Source: JBCBCP01 sp038530575
Lineage (GTDB): Bacteria; Pseudomonadota; Alphaproteobacteria; Rhodobacterales; Rhodobacteraceae
Direction: 5' to 3'
DNA: 64,000 nucleotides
Assembly: GCA_038530575.1 (NCBI GenBank)
Contig: JBCBCP010000008.1
Span: 42,174-106,173, forward strand
Positions 52,080-60,878 of the stretch are shown in pieces; within the stretch, counting starts at the first letter, position 1, and the number at the start of each line of letters is the position of its first letter. The translations under genes were made by a program, and so were the position numbers. Below the pieces are notes generated by a model. It was given only the letters and a program-made list of their open reading frames with translations, searched no databases and was not told the origin of the DNA.

Positions 52080-53618
52080 ATGCCTGACATCGTCATTTTC
52101 TCGGACACAGTGACAACCACGACCCAAGACCTTGGATCATCGTCGTTCCAGGTCTTTTTCTTGAAATCCGATGTTGCGCTGGTCAACACATCCTTTGATG
52201 CGATCACCGGATCCGGCAGTTCACAGCAGTTCATCGTTAATGGCGATGTGTTCTCCGATAGCGAAGGGCTCGTTTCTTCTGGTAACTTTGCCACCATCAG
52301 CGTTGGCGGCAGTATCGCCTCGACGCGGGAAGCTATCGTATCAACTGGCGATAATGCACAGATTGACGTCAATGGTTCCATTATAAGCGCCGATAACGGG
52401 ATAGAGGCGCAAGGCAATCTGGCGCGGATCATCGTGTCTCAAAATGGTAGCATCGTTGGCAACTTGAGCAGTGGCGTGCGGCTTGGGCCACTGGGCGCTA
52501 ATAATACGGTCGAATTCAGCAGCCTCACAAATGCCGGCACAATCACCGGAAACTCCTTTGGCGTTGGCGTTATCACCAATGGAGTTATCAACAACTCCGG
52601 TACAATTGCAAAATCGGGTGTGAACAATACCGGAGTCGGCGCCGCGGCAATCGGATTTTTTGCAAGTTTTGCCAAAGAGCTGAAGGTCAATAACAGCGGC
52701 GACATTATTGGGTCTGCCTATGTCGAGACCTCCTCCGGCACTCTACAGCCCGCCGAGGGGATCTTTGTTCGTGATGGACAGGGAAACAGCCTGGAGCTGC
52801 TGAACAGCGGCAACATTGTCGGGCGGGTAACGGCTGCGGATGGCGCGGACCGGGTTGTCAATTCCGGCGAAATTGTTGGCGATGTCAGTCTGGGTGATGC
52901 CGACGACACGATGGTCAACACCGGAACCGTGTCTGGCGTGGTGGGCCTTGGCGAGGGCGACGACACGTTCACGGGCAGTGGCGCAGGTATCGTATCAGGT
53001 CTGGTGTCAGGGGACTCGGGCAATGACACGATGCGCGGCGGAGAGGCCGCGGACGAATTCGACGGCGGTGCCAACAACGATTTTCTGACGGGTCGCAGCG
53101 GGGATGACACCCTGTTTGGCGGCACGGGCGAAGATACAGTGATTGGCGGCGCCGGCGATGATGTGCTGTTCGGAGACTCGGGCAACGATGTTTTGAACGG
53201 GCAAGGCGGGAACGACGCGATAAACGGCGGGTTCGGTGATGACCGCATGCGCGGTGGCAATGGTGACGATACGCTGACCCCCGGCAGCGGGTCGGACATC
53301 TTGCGCGGCGATGCCGGTCAGGACGTTTTTGTCTTCGACAGTGTGACGGACACCGGCACCGGCGCCACGCGCGACCGTATCATTGGTTGGGAGGATGGCG
53401 CTGACCTGATCGACCTGTCGGGCTTTGGCGCGCTGACGTTTTCGGCAATGGGTGCTGTGGGCAGCGGCACGGCCTCCGTATGGTTCGAAGCGGTGTCGGG
53501 CGGGGCGCAGACGATGCTGCGGATCGACAGCGATGGAGACGGCACGTTTGACGGGCAGGTTTTGCTGGTCCGCGCTGATCCGGCTTTGTTTGACAAGTCA
53601 GATCTGATCTTGGCGTGA
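52080..53618 (+). CDS. RTX/beta-solenoid paralogue 4 (class B)
   Basis: 512 residues, SD GAGGAGG. The class B start is DIVIFSDTVTTTTQDLG. The class B module continues with VNGDVFSDSEGLVSSG and ITNGVINNSGTIAKSG. The RTX block has twelve units with GDSGNDVLN as unit seven. The end is DLILA. Its last coding segment shares a 40-bp identical stretch with paralogue 7 (53521 and 58812 regions), a sign of recent exchange. Confidence 0.88.
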   Translation: MPDIVIFSDTVTTTTQDLGSSSFQVFFLKSDVALVNTSFDAITGSGSSQQFIVNGDVFSDSEGLVSSGNFATISVGGSIASTREAIVSTGDNAQIDVNGSIISADNGIEAQGNLARIIVSQNGSIVGNLSSGVRLGPLGANNTVEFSSLTNAGTITGNSFGVGVITNGVINNSGTIAKSGVNNTGVGAAAIGFFASFAKELKVNNSGDIIGSAYVETSSGTLQPAEGIFVRDGQGNSLELLNSGNIVGRVTAADGADRVVNSGEIVGDVSLGDADDTMVNTGTVSGVVGLGEGDDTFTGSGAGIVSGLVSGDSGNDTMRGGEAADEFDGGANNDFLTGRSGDDTLFGGTGEDTVIGGAGDDVLFGDSGNDVLNGQGGNDAINGGFGDDRMRGGNGDDTLTPGSGSDILRGDAGQDVFVFDSVTDTGTGATRDRIIGWEDGADLIDLSGFGALTFSAMGAVGSGTASVWFEAVSGGAQTMLRIDSDGDGTFDGQVLLVRADPALFDKSDLILA

Positions 53619-53675
53619 TGCACGCCAGCCCAATGCACTTAACATAACACGCACAACTAGCCAAAGGAATTTCAA

Positions 53676-55223
53676 ATGGCCGACGTTATTCTTCTTTCTG
53701 ACTCAACAACTGGAGCGGACCTAACTGAATCAGGCGATATCTATTTCCTCGCCGAAGGGGTTACGCACTATTCGACTTCGGGTTCGGTATTGGACATCTT
53801 CGACAATTCCGGCTCGCCCGTCACCGGGCAGGAGGTCTACGTCAACGGCACAATGGCTGCTTTTGATACGCGCGCGATAACCCATACCAGCAGTCAGCAG
53901 GTGAGCAGCTTGTTCATCAGCGTAGGAGTGACAGGGCGCATCACATCTTCGCCTGAATGGTTCGCGATCTCGATCAAGTCGAATTTCAGCGCAATTATCA
54001 ACAACGGGGAGATCTTTGGCGCGACCGCTGTCAGTGCGTCGGGCGATTTTATGCGCATTGTCAACCATGGCATCATGAGCAGCACGATGACCAATCCGAC
54101 TCAGCTGTTCGCAATCGGACTCGGTGGCGAAAATGTGCGTATCGTCAACACAGGCACGATTTCGGGCGGTAACGGTGTTCAGATCACCGGCACGGGCGCT
54201 CTGGTTACCAATAGCGGCACAATCGCTGGCGACCGGTACGGCATTAGCTCATCCCTTAGCTCGGGCGAGGTGGGGTCTTTCGTGAACACGGGCACGATTG
54301 CGGGGCTCGTTGCGTCTTTCATTGGCTTCAACGGGGCAGATACGGTGCGCAACAGCGGCGACATGAACGGCACCGTCGATCTGGGTGATGGTGTGAACGT
54401 TTTGATCAATAGCGGAACGATCACCGGCACAGTCACGATGGGCTCCGCCATCGACACGCTTGTCAATGCGGGCCAGATCACGGGCGATGTGGAGACCGGA
54501 GGCGAAAACGATGTCGTCCGCAACAGTGGGACGATCACGGGTGATCTGGACCTCGGCGTGGGCAATGATGTGCTGACAACAGCAGGCAGTGGCGTCGTTG
54601 CTGGCGTTGTGAGCGGCGGCAGTGGCATGGACTCCCTCTTTGGCGGTGATCTCGCAGACGAGCTCGATGGCGGGGACGACAGCGATTTTGTTGTGGGCCG
54701 CAGCGGAGATGACACGCTTTTTGGTGGCGCTGCCGATGACACGGTCAACGGCGGCTCTGGCGAGGATGCGTTGTTTGGTCAGGGCGGCGCCGATGTGCTG
54801 AACGGACAAGGCGGCAATGACACCCTTAACGGCGGCTCTGGCGACGACCGACTGTCAGGTGGCAATGGCGATGACACGCTGATCGCGGGCGAAGGGTCTG
54901 ACATTCTGCGCGGCGACGCTGGGGCGGATGTGTTCGAGTTTTCGTCCATCCTCGAAACCGGCACCGGCGCCACACGAGACCGTATCCTCGGCTGGGAGGA
55001 CGGCGCGGACGTGATCGACCTGTCGGGCTTTGGCGCGCTGACCTTTTCGGCCATGGGCCCGGTTGGCGGCGGCACGGCGTCGGTCTGGTTCCAGTCCGTA
55101 TCCGGCGGCGCGCAGACGATGCTGCGGATCGACACGGACGGAGACAGCATTTTCGACGGTCAGGTGTTGCTGGTCCGGGCGGACCCCGGGCAGTTTGATC
55201 AGTCGGACCTGATCCTAGCTTAA
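53676..55223 (+). CDS. RTX/beta-solenoid paralogue 5 (class A)
   Basis: 515 residues, SD AAAGGA, 57 bp after paralogue 4. The class A start is DVILLSDSTTGADLTESG, then IYFLAEGVTHYST. Rungs such as INSGTITGTVTMGSAIDTL and RNSGTITGDLDLGVGNDVL are very regular. Twelve nonapeptides follow (GGSGMDSLF to GDAGADVFE), and the end is DLILA. Confidence 0.88.
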   Translation: MADVILLSDSTTGADLTESGDIYFLAEGVTHYSTSGSVLDIFDNSGSPVTGQEVYVNGTMAAFDTRAITHTSSQQVSSLFISVGVTGRITSSPEWFAISIKSNFSAIINNGEIFGATAVSASGDFMRIVNHGIMSSTMTNPTQLFAIGLGGENVRIVNTGTISGGNGVQITGTGALVTNSGTIAGDRYGISSSLSSGEVGSFVNTGTIAGLVASFIGFNGADTVRNSGDMNGTVDLGDGVNVLINSGTITGTVTMGSAIDTLVNAGQITGDVETGGENDVVRNSGTITGDLDLGVGNDVLTTAGSGVVAGVVSGGSGMDSLFGGDLADELDGGDDSDFVVGRSGDDTLFGGAADDTVNGGSGEDALFGQGGADVLNGQGGNDTLNGGSGDDRLSGGNGDDTLIAGEGSDILRGDAGADVFEFSSILETGTGATRDRILGWEDGADVIDLSGFGALTFSAMGPVGGGTASVWFQSVSGGAQTMLRIDTDGDSIFDGQVLLVRADPGQFDQSDLILA

Positions 55224-55237
55224 CAATCTGTCGGATT

Positions 55238-55288
55238 TAGCAGGAAAATCCTGCTACCGTGCTTACCAGCCGCCGACTATTGCGGCGG
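55238..55288 (+). terminator. Two hairpins between paralogues 5 and 6
   Basis: TAGCAGGA (55238-55245) / TCCTGCTA (55249-55256) has a 3-nt loop, and CCGCCG (55270-55275) / CGGCGG (55283-55288) a 7-nt loop. Neither has a long U tract. They may be terminators or mRNA-stabilising elements. Confidence 0.5.
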
Positions 55289-55318
55289 TCCTAATTCCAT
55301 TTCCTGAAAGGTATTCCC

Positions 55319-56980
55319 ATGGCAGACGTCATAATCACATCAGATCGCAGCACGAGCGCCTCCCTTAATGGCAGTAATGACGCCTACTTTCTTGCCGAAG
55401 GGGTGTCGCATTATAGCAGTGGGACTGCGTTGAGCATACTCGACAACGGCAGTACACAAGTTGAAGATATGCAAATTTTTGTTAACGGGACAATGACCGG
55501 GCTCGACGGCGGCGGCATTTTCCATAGCAATGCGTCGGATGTGGTCGATTTGACTATTCAGATATCCAGTAGCGGCCGCATATTCAGTAGTTCCCAATTA
55601 AACGCAATTGGCATTGCGACTGATGCCAGCCAAATCTTAAATAATGGCGAATTATCCGGTGGCGCAGCTGTGGTCACATCTGGTGAAGACAATCGCATCA
55701 CGAATAATGGGATTATGGCGAGTGTTTACTCTGGATTTTCTCTTGTTCATGCGGTCTCGATTTTTGGTGATAATTCTCTTTTCTTTAACAACGGTACTGT
55801 CACTGGGCGCCAAGGTGTGCAGTTTTTCGATGATGCTTTCATGAGCAATAGCGGCCTTGTAAGTGCCACCGGTGTTGCTGTTCGCAATTCTCTTTCTACG
55901 GGTGAAGTCTTTGTGTTCCAAAACACCGGCACGGTGAATGGCGGGGAAAATGCCATTTTGGCCAGTAATGGCGACGATCAGATCCGTAATAGTGGCGCGC
56001 TGATTGGTGATGTGGCGTTGGATGATGGGGCGAACCTTTTCATCAGCACTGGCACGGTGGAAGGTGACATATCGGCCGGGACCAGCGCCGACCGGATCGT
56101 CATTGGCGGTGAGATGGTCGGGGATATCACGACGAACCTTGGCGCCGATACCGTCACCGTAACCGGTACGTTGACTGGCGATATTGATACTGCCGGGCTG
56201 GGCGACACGCTTAGCATCGGTGCGACAGGGTCGATCACGGGGAACGTTACGGTGGGCGACAGCTCTGACACTGTCACGATGTCAGGCCGTATCAACGGAA
56301 CGCTTGACCTAGGAACCGGCAATGATGCGTTGACCATCGGCGGCACCGGCTTTGTCTCCGGTGGTGTGACCGGCGGTTTCGGAGACGACACGATAACTGG
56401 CGGTGAGCTGGGCGACAATTTCGACGGCGGAAATCAGGATGACTTGCTGATCGGGCGCGGCGGTGACGACACGCTTTCGGGCGGGCAAGGCAACGACACG
56501 CTTCTGGGCGGATCGGGCAATGACAACCTACAGGGCGTTGAGGACACGAACGTTCTCAATGGGCAGAACGGGAATGATGTGATCGTCGGTGGCACCGGGG
56601 ATGACCGCATGTTTGGTGGCAACGGTGATGACACGCTGACCTCTGGCACTGGCGCGGACATTTTGCGCGGCGATGCGGGGGAGGACGTCTTTGTCTTCCG
56701 CAGCGTGGCCGACACCGGCACCGGATCAACCCGCGACCGGATCATCGGGTTCGAGGACGGGCGCGACCTGATTGACCTGACCGGTTTTGGGTCCATCGCC
56801 TTTTCGGCCACTGGAGCGATTGGCAGCGGCACGGCCTCTGTCTGGTTCCAGTCCATTTCTAGCGGGGCGCAAACGATGCTGCGCATCGACACCAACGGGG
56901 ACGGCAATTTTGACGGGCAGGTTCTGCTGGTGCGGACTGATCCCGCGCTTCTGGACCAAAGCGATCTGATCCTCGGCTAG
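55319..56980 (+). CDS. RTX/beta-solenoid paralogue 6 (class A)
   Basis: 553 residues, SD GAAAGG. The class A start is DVIITSDRSTSASLNGSN, then AYFLAEGVSHYSSG. The stretch about 55550-55920 is visibly richer in A/T than the 3' half, so the gene looks mosaic. Additional rungs in the centre use a T-V-T-V pattern (GADTVTVTGTLTGDIDTAG). The RTX block has twelve units, with GVEDTNVLN as unit seven. The end is DLILG. Confidence 0.88.
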   Translation: MADVIITSDRSTSASLNGSNDAYFLAEGVSHYSSGTALSILDNGSTQVEDMQIFVNGTMTGLDGGGIFHSNASDVVDLTIQISSSGRIFSSSQLNAIGIATDASQILNNGELSGGAAVVTSGEDNRITNNGIMASVYSGFSLVHAVSIFGDNSLFFNNGTVTGRQGVQFFDDAFMSNSGLVSATGVAVRNSLSTGEVFVFQNTGTVNGGENAILASNGDDQIRNSGALIGDVALDDGANLFISTGTVEGDISAGTSADRIVIGGEMVGDITTNLGADTVTVTGTLTGDIDTAGLGDTLSIGATGSITGNVTVGDSSDTVTMSGRINGTLDLGTGNDALTIGGTGFVSGGVTGGFGDDTITGGELGDNFDGGNQDDLLIGRGGDDTLSGGQGNDTLLGGSGNDNLQGVEDTNVLNGQNGNDVIVGGTGDDRMFGGNGDDTLTSGTGADILRGDAGEDVFVFRSVADTGTGSTRDRIIGFEDGRDLIDLTGFGSIAFSATGAIGSGTASVWFQSISSGAQTMLRIDTNGDGNFDGQVLLVRTDPALLDQSDLILG

Positions 56981-57126
56981 TAGCGGGAAACGACCCAAAG
57001 GCGCCTGCGCCGTCCGGATTTGCTGACCTGACGCGCACGCCACAATGGGTTAGGCTGGTGCCGGGGGAGGGTGCGTTGCCGCACAATCCATTAATTTAAA
57101 GCGTCTATTTCTGGGGAGAAAAACGC

Positions 57127-58908
57127 ATGCCCGATATCATCATCACGACCGATACTGTCACGTCATCCACGCAAAACCTCGGCACCGACCTTGGCGCCCT
57201 GTTCTTTCTGGCCGGTGACTCTGTGCTCGTTAACGCGACGACGACTGGTATCGGTGGGTCAGGCCCCGGTCAGTCGTTCTTTATCAACGGCGAAGTCGCC
57301 GTAGACGGCGTGGGGCTGAGCTCGACCGGCGACGCTGTGTCAATCGACTTGAACGGATTGATGTCGGCCGATTCCACTGGCATCTCAGCGACAGGTGAGA
57401 ACAGCGCCATTTCGGTGGCCGGGTCTCTTTTTGCTGATGGGATTGGCGTAAGTATTGCCGGCGATGGCGCGCTGCTCTCCGTGTCCGGCACGATCACGTC
57501 TGACGGCGTGGGCATCAATATGTCGGGTGACGAATCCACCGTTTCCATCAGCGGCAACGTCACCGCGGATGGCAACGGCATTACCGCCGAAGGCAACCGG
57601 GCCGAAATCACGATCACCGCGTCGGGCAGTGTTATCGGTAATGACTTCGGCATGCGCTTGGGGACAATCACCGGGATCGAAACGGGCGAAAGCTCTACCC
57701 TCACCAACGCTGGCATGATCGCTGGTGTGGACGCCGGCATCGGCATCACCACAAGCGGCACGATCAACAACAGCGGCACGATCGCAAAAACCGGAAATGG
57801 GACATTCGTCGGCAGCGGCGGCCCTGCCGCGATTATGATCTATAACGGTGCAAACAAGATCGTCACGATCAACAACACAGGCGACATCCTGAGCAGTGAT
57901 ATCAATAGCGGCGGCACGATCACCGAAGGGTACGCCATTACGGTCGAAGCTAGTACCGACACATCGGTGGACCTGAACAACGGCGGCAATATCTTGGGCC
58001 GCGTTCTGGGCGGCACGAACGTTGACGACATCAACAATAGCGGGTTGATCGATGGCGACATCGACCTCCGTAGCGGAAACAACATCCTGACGAATGTCGG
58101 ACAGATCTTTGGGGAGGTGAGTGCCGGCTCTGATATAGACATTCTGACCAACAGGGGGGAGATCATCGGCAATGTCGACTTAGGGTCTGGATCCGACGTC
58201 GTCTTCAACACGGGCTCGATCGCAGGCTTTTTCGAACTTGGCGACGGCGAAGATATCTACTTCGGCGCGGGAGCCGGCCTTGTCGTGAGCCTGGTGGACG
58301 GCGGCCTTGGCAATGATACGCTTGTTGGGGGGGCTGCAGGCGATCTGTTGGAAGGCGGCGACAACAATGACGAAGTCTTCGGGCGCGGGGGCGACGATAC
58401 GCTGGCAGGCGGCAGTGGTGACGACACGGTGGTGGGCGGAGAAGGCGCCGACTTCCTCCGCGGCGACAGTGGCGCCGACTTCGTCGCTGGCCAGGATGGC
58501 AACGACACGCTGATCGGCGGCGGCGGCGATGACCGGCTGTTTGGCGGGCAGGGCAATGACGACATCACCTCGGGCCTCGGCGCCGACATCCTGCGCGGTG
58601 ATGGCGGGCAGGACGTGTTCATTTTCAGCAATGTGGCCGAGACGGGCACCGGGTCCACACGCGACCGTATCCTGGGTTGGGAAGACGGCGCCGACCTGAT
58701 CGACCTGTCCGGCTTTGGCGCGCTGGAGTTTTCCGCGTCGGGTGCCGTGGGCGGCGGCACGGCGTCCGTCTGGTTCGACGCGGTGTCTGCCGGGACGCAG
58801 ACGATGCTGCGGATCGACAGCGATGGAGACGGCACGTTTGACGGGCAGGTGTTGCTGGTGCGGGCCGGTCCGGGGCTGTTTGATCAGGCCGATCTCATTT
58901 TGGCGTAA
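57127..58908 (+). CDS. RTX/beta-solenoid paralogue 7 (class B, longest)
   Basis: 593 residues, SD GGGGAGA. The class B start is DIIITTDTVTSSTQNLG, then FFLAGDSVLVNATTTG. It has more copies of the class B short repeat than its sisters (for example ISATGENSAISVAGSLFA and INMSGDESTVSISGNVTA, about 24 residues each), explaining its length. The RTX block again has twelve units. It ends DLILA and is followed by two hairpins. Confidence 0.88.
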   Translation: MPDIIITTDTVTSSTQNLGTDLGALFFLAGDSVLVNATTTGIGGSGPGQSFFINGEVAVDGVGLSSTGDAVSIDLNGLMSADSTGISATGENSAISVAGSLFADGIGVSIAGDGALLSVSGTITSDGVGINMSGDESTVSISGNVTADGNGITAEGNRAEITITASGSVIGNDFGMRLGTITGIETGESSTLTNAGMIAGVDAGIGITTSGTINNSGTIAKTGNGTFVGSGGPAAIMIYNGANKIVTINNTGDILSSDINSGGTITEGYAITVEASTDTSVDLNNGGNILGRVLGGTNVDDINNSGLIDGDIDLRSGNNILTNVGQIFGEVSAGSDIDILTNRGEIIGNVDLGSGSDVVFNTGSIAGFFELGDGEDIYFGAGAGLVVSLVDGGLGNDTLVGGAAGDLLEGGDNNDEVFGRGGDDTLAGGSGDDTVVGGEGADFLRGDSGADFVAGQDGNDTLIGGGGDDRLFGGQGNDDITSGLGADILRGDGGQDVFIFSNVAETGTGSTRDRILGWEDGADLIDLSGFGALEFSASGAVGGGTASVWFDAVSAGTQTMLRIDSDGDGTFDGQVLLVRAGPGLFDQADLILA

Positions 58909-58920
58909 TGTGCTATACTC

Positions 58921-59040
58921 CCCCCGGCTCTGCGTTTGTGGCAGGCCGGGGGTGGATCAACTCCAATGGCCATTTTGCCACTGTGTTGGGGTCCTTTCGC
59001 AGGGCGCATGCCGTTGGGTGCGCCCTGAATAACCTCTTTT
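58921..59040 (+). terminator. Two hairpins between paralogues 7 and 8
   Basis: CCCCCGGC (58921-58928) / GCCGGGGG (58945-58952), then CAGGGCGC (59000-59007) / GCGCCCTG (59020-59027) followed by AATAACCTCTTTT. The second has the form of an intrinsic terminator and lies just before the SD of paralogue 8. Confidence 0.6.
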
Positions 59041-59056
59041 CTTGAAAGGAATTCTT

Positions 59057-60532
59057 ATGCCGTCGTTTATCATTTCCTCCTCCAGCATATCATCTAGCAC
59101 ACTCAACCTTCTTAGCGATTTGAACGCGTTCATCGTCATCGAAGACGGTGTCACAGTTGCAAATACAACGACAACCGGGATTCGGGGTGCTGGCGGCTTT
59201 CAGTTGTTCCTTATCGACGGCAACCTGATCACTGTGGGGTCCGGCCTCATTTCGGATGGTGATTATGCAACCGTCAGTGTCAGCGGCCAATTCAACAACG
59301 GCGGGGCAGGTATCCTGACAACTGGCGATGACAGCCGGATCACCGTGTCAGGCGAAGTCACAGCAAACGGGGACGGGATCGTATCCCGCGGCGACGGTGC
59401 CGAAATCCTCGTAACACAAACCGGCGTCGTTCAAGGGGATCAGCGGGGTGTAGAGCTTGGCTCAATTTTCTCCATCCGCGTGGAGGATTTGCAGCGTTTG
59501 ACCAATGAAGGGACGATTGCCGGGACAATTTCCGGTGTTGCCGTGTTCAGGGATGCCACCATCGTCAATTCGGGCCTGATCACCAATACCGGAGCCACCG
59601 AGACTACCGCGCTGCATGGCGCGATTGTTCTTGAGGACGACACTGACATTTCGGCACGCATCATCAACACGGGCGACATCATTGGCACCGGTGTGGTGAA
59701 TACGCTTGGCGGTGTAGATGATCCTGTTGCGATCGTTGCCGAACTGGACAACCGCCTGTCGATCGATGTGACCAACAGCGGCCTCATTCGGGGCAACATC
59801 ATCGCCGCAGAGATCGAAGACAAGATTGTGAATACAGGCCAGATCATCGGTGATGTCGACCTCGGCGATGGGAACGACCTGTTGCGCAACAGCGGCGACG
59901 GCATGGTTGTCGGTGTTGTCGAGGGGCAAGGCGGTCAGGACACCCTCATCGGCGGCGACCGCGAAGACACGTTCAACGGGGGCAGCGACAACGATTTGAT
60001 CAACGGCAAAGGCGGTAACGACAGGTTACGCGCCGGGGGCGGGGACGATACGGTATTTGGGGGTGCCGGAGATGACGAACTGTTTGGCCAAAATGGCAAG
60101 AACGTGCTGAGCGGGCAGGGCGGCAACGATGTGATTAACGGCGGTATTGGGAGTGACCGCCTTCTGGGTGGGAACGGGGATGACACCCTGACCGCCGGTG
60201 AAGGCGCAGATATCCTGCGCGGCGACGCAGGAGCAGACGTGTTCGTCTTCTCAAACGTTGGCGAAACGGGCGCCGGCGCCACACGCGACCGTATCCTCGG
60301 CTGGGAAGACGGCGCGGACCTGATCGACCTGTCGGGCTTTGGCGCACTGGAGTTTTCAGCGTCGGGCGCTGTGGGCGGCGGCACGGCCTCCGTCTGGTTC
60401 GACGCCGTGTCCGGCGGGACGCAGACGATGCTGCGCATCGACGCGGACGGGAACGGAAGTGTTGACGGTCAGGTGCTGCTTGTCCACGCGGATCCTGCGC
60501 TTTTTGACCAGAACGATTTGATCCTGGGCTGA
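59057..60532 (+). CDS. RTX/beta-solenoid paralogue 8 (class B, divergent)
   Basis: 491 residues. ATG 59057 is chosen because GAAAGGA lies 6 nt before it; a TTG at 59042 is in frame but overlaps that SD. The N terminus is serine-rich (IISSSSISSSTLNLLSD) but rejoins class B at VANTTTTG and IDGNLITVGSGLISDG. The RTX block has twelve units, with GQNGKNVLS as unit seven. The C-terminal domain is nearly the same as in paralogue 7 (GALEFSASGAVGGGTASVWF). It ends DLILG. Confidence 0.86.
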   Translation: MPSFIISSSSISSSTLNLLSDLNAFIVIEDGVTVANTTTTGIRGAGGFQLFLIDGNLITVGSGLISDGDYATVSVSGQFNNGGAGILTTGDDSRITVSGEVTANGDGIVSRGDGAEILVTQTGVVQGDQRGVELGSIFSIRVEDLQRLTNEGTIAGTISGVAVFRDATIVNSGLITNTGATETTALHGAIVLEDDTDISARIINTGDIIGTGVVNTLGGVDDPVAIVAELDNRLSIDVTNSGLIRGNIIAAEIEDKIVNTGQIIGDVDLGDGNDLLRNSGDGMVVGVVEGQGGQDTLIGGDREDTFNGGSDNDLINGKGGNDRLRAGGGDDTVFGGAGDDELFGQNGKNVLSGQGGNDVINGGIGSDRLLGGNGDDTLTAGEGADILRGDAGADVFVFSNVGETGAGATRDRILGWEDGADLIDLSGFGALEFSASGAVGGGTASVWFDAVSGGTQTMLRIDADGNGSVDGQVLLVHADPALFDQNDLILG

Positions 60533-60878
60533 AGTCAGTTCGCCGTGCAACCGAAGATGCGCGCATTGGTGGAATTTATAAACTTCCCCGGGGTGCACGC
60601 GGCCTAGGCTATTGATTTTAGTGGCAGTTGCGGTAGCGTTCGTTGATCTGACAAGGAATTGTTTCTGAAATTTTTCACGCTGGGCTCGTTGGTCTGAGGC
60701 TAGGCGGTCACAAGTTTTTTGCAAGTGAGGCGCCGTGCTGATGCAGGCCATTTGGTTACCGTATTCTTCGGACCCGACCCAACATCAAAGTATGGGGCGG
60801 TCATACATCACGTTCCTTCGTCTCCTTCTGCGGCGCGGTTCGCCGCATTCCATTCCATACCATTAATAGGAGCTTTCA
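60533..60878. other. 346-bp gap between paralogues 8 and 9
   Basis: This is the longest gap in the array. I find no convincing gene in it. It is more A/T-rich than the genes and has a hairpin GCGGCG (60830-60835) / CGCCGC (60841-60846) shortly before the SD of paralogue 9. It may hold a separate promoter for the class C pair, but no -35/-10 pair is convincing. Confidence 0.5.
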
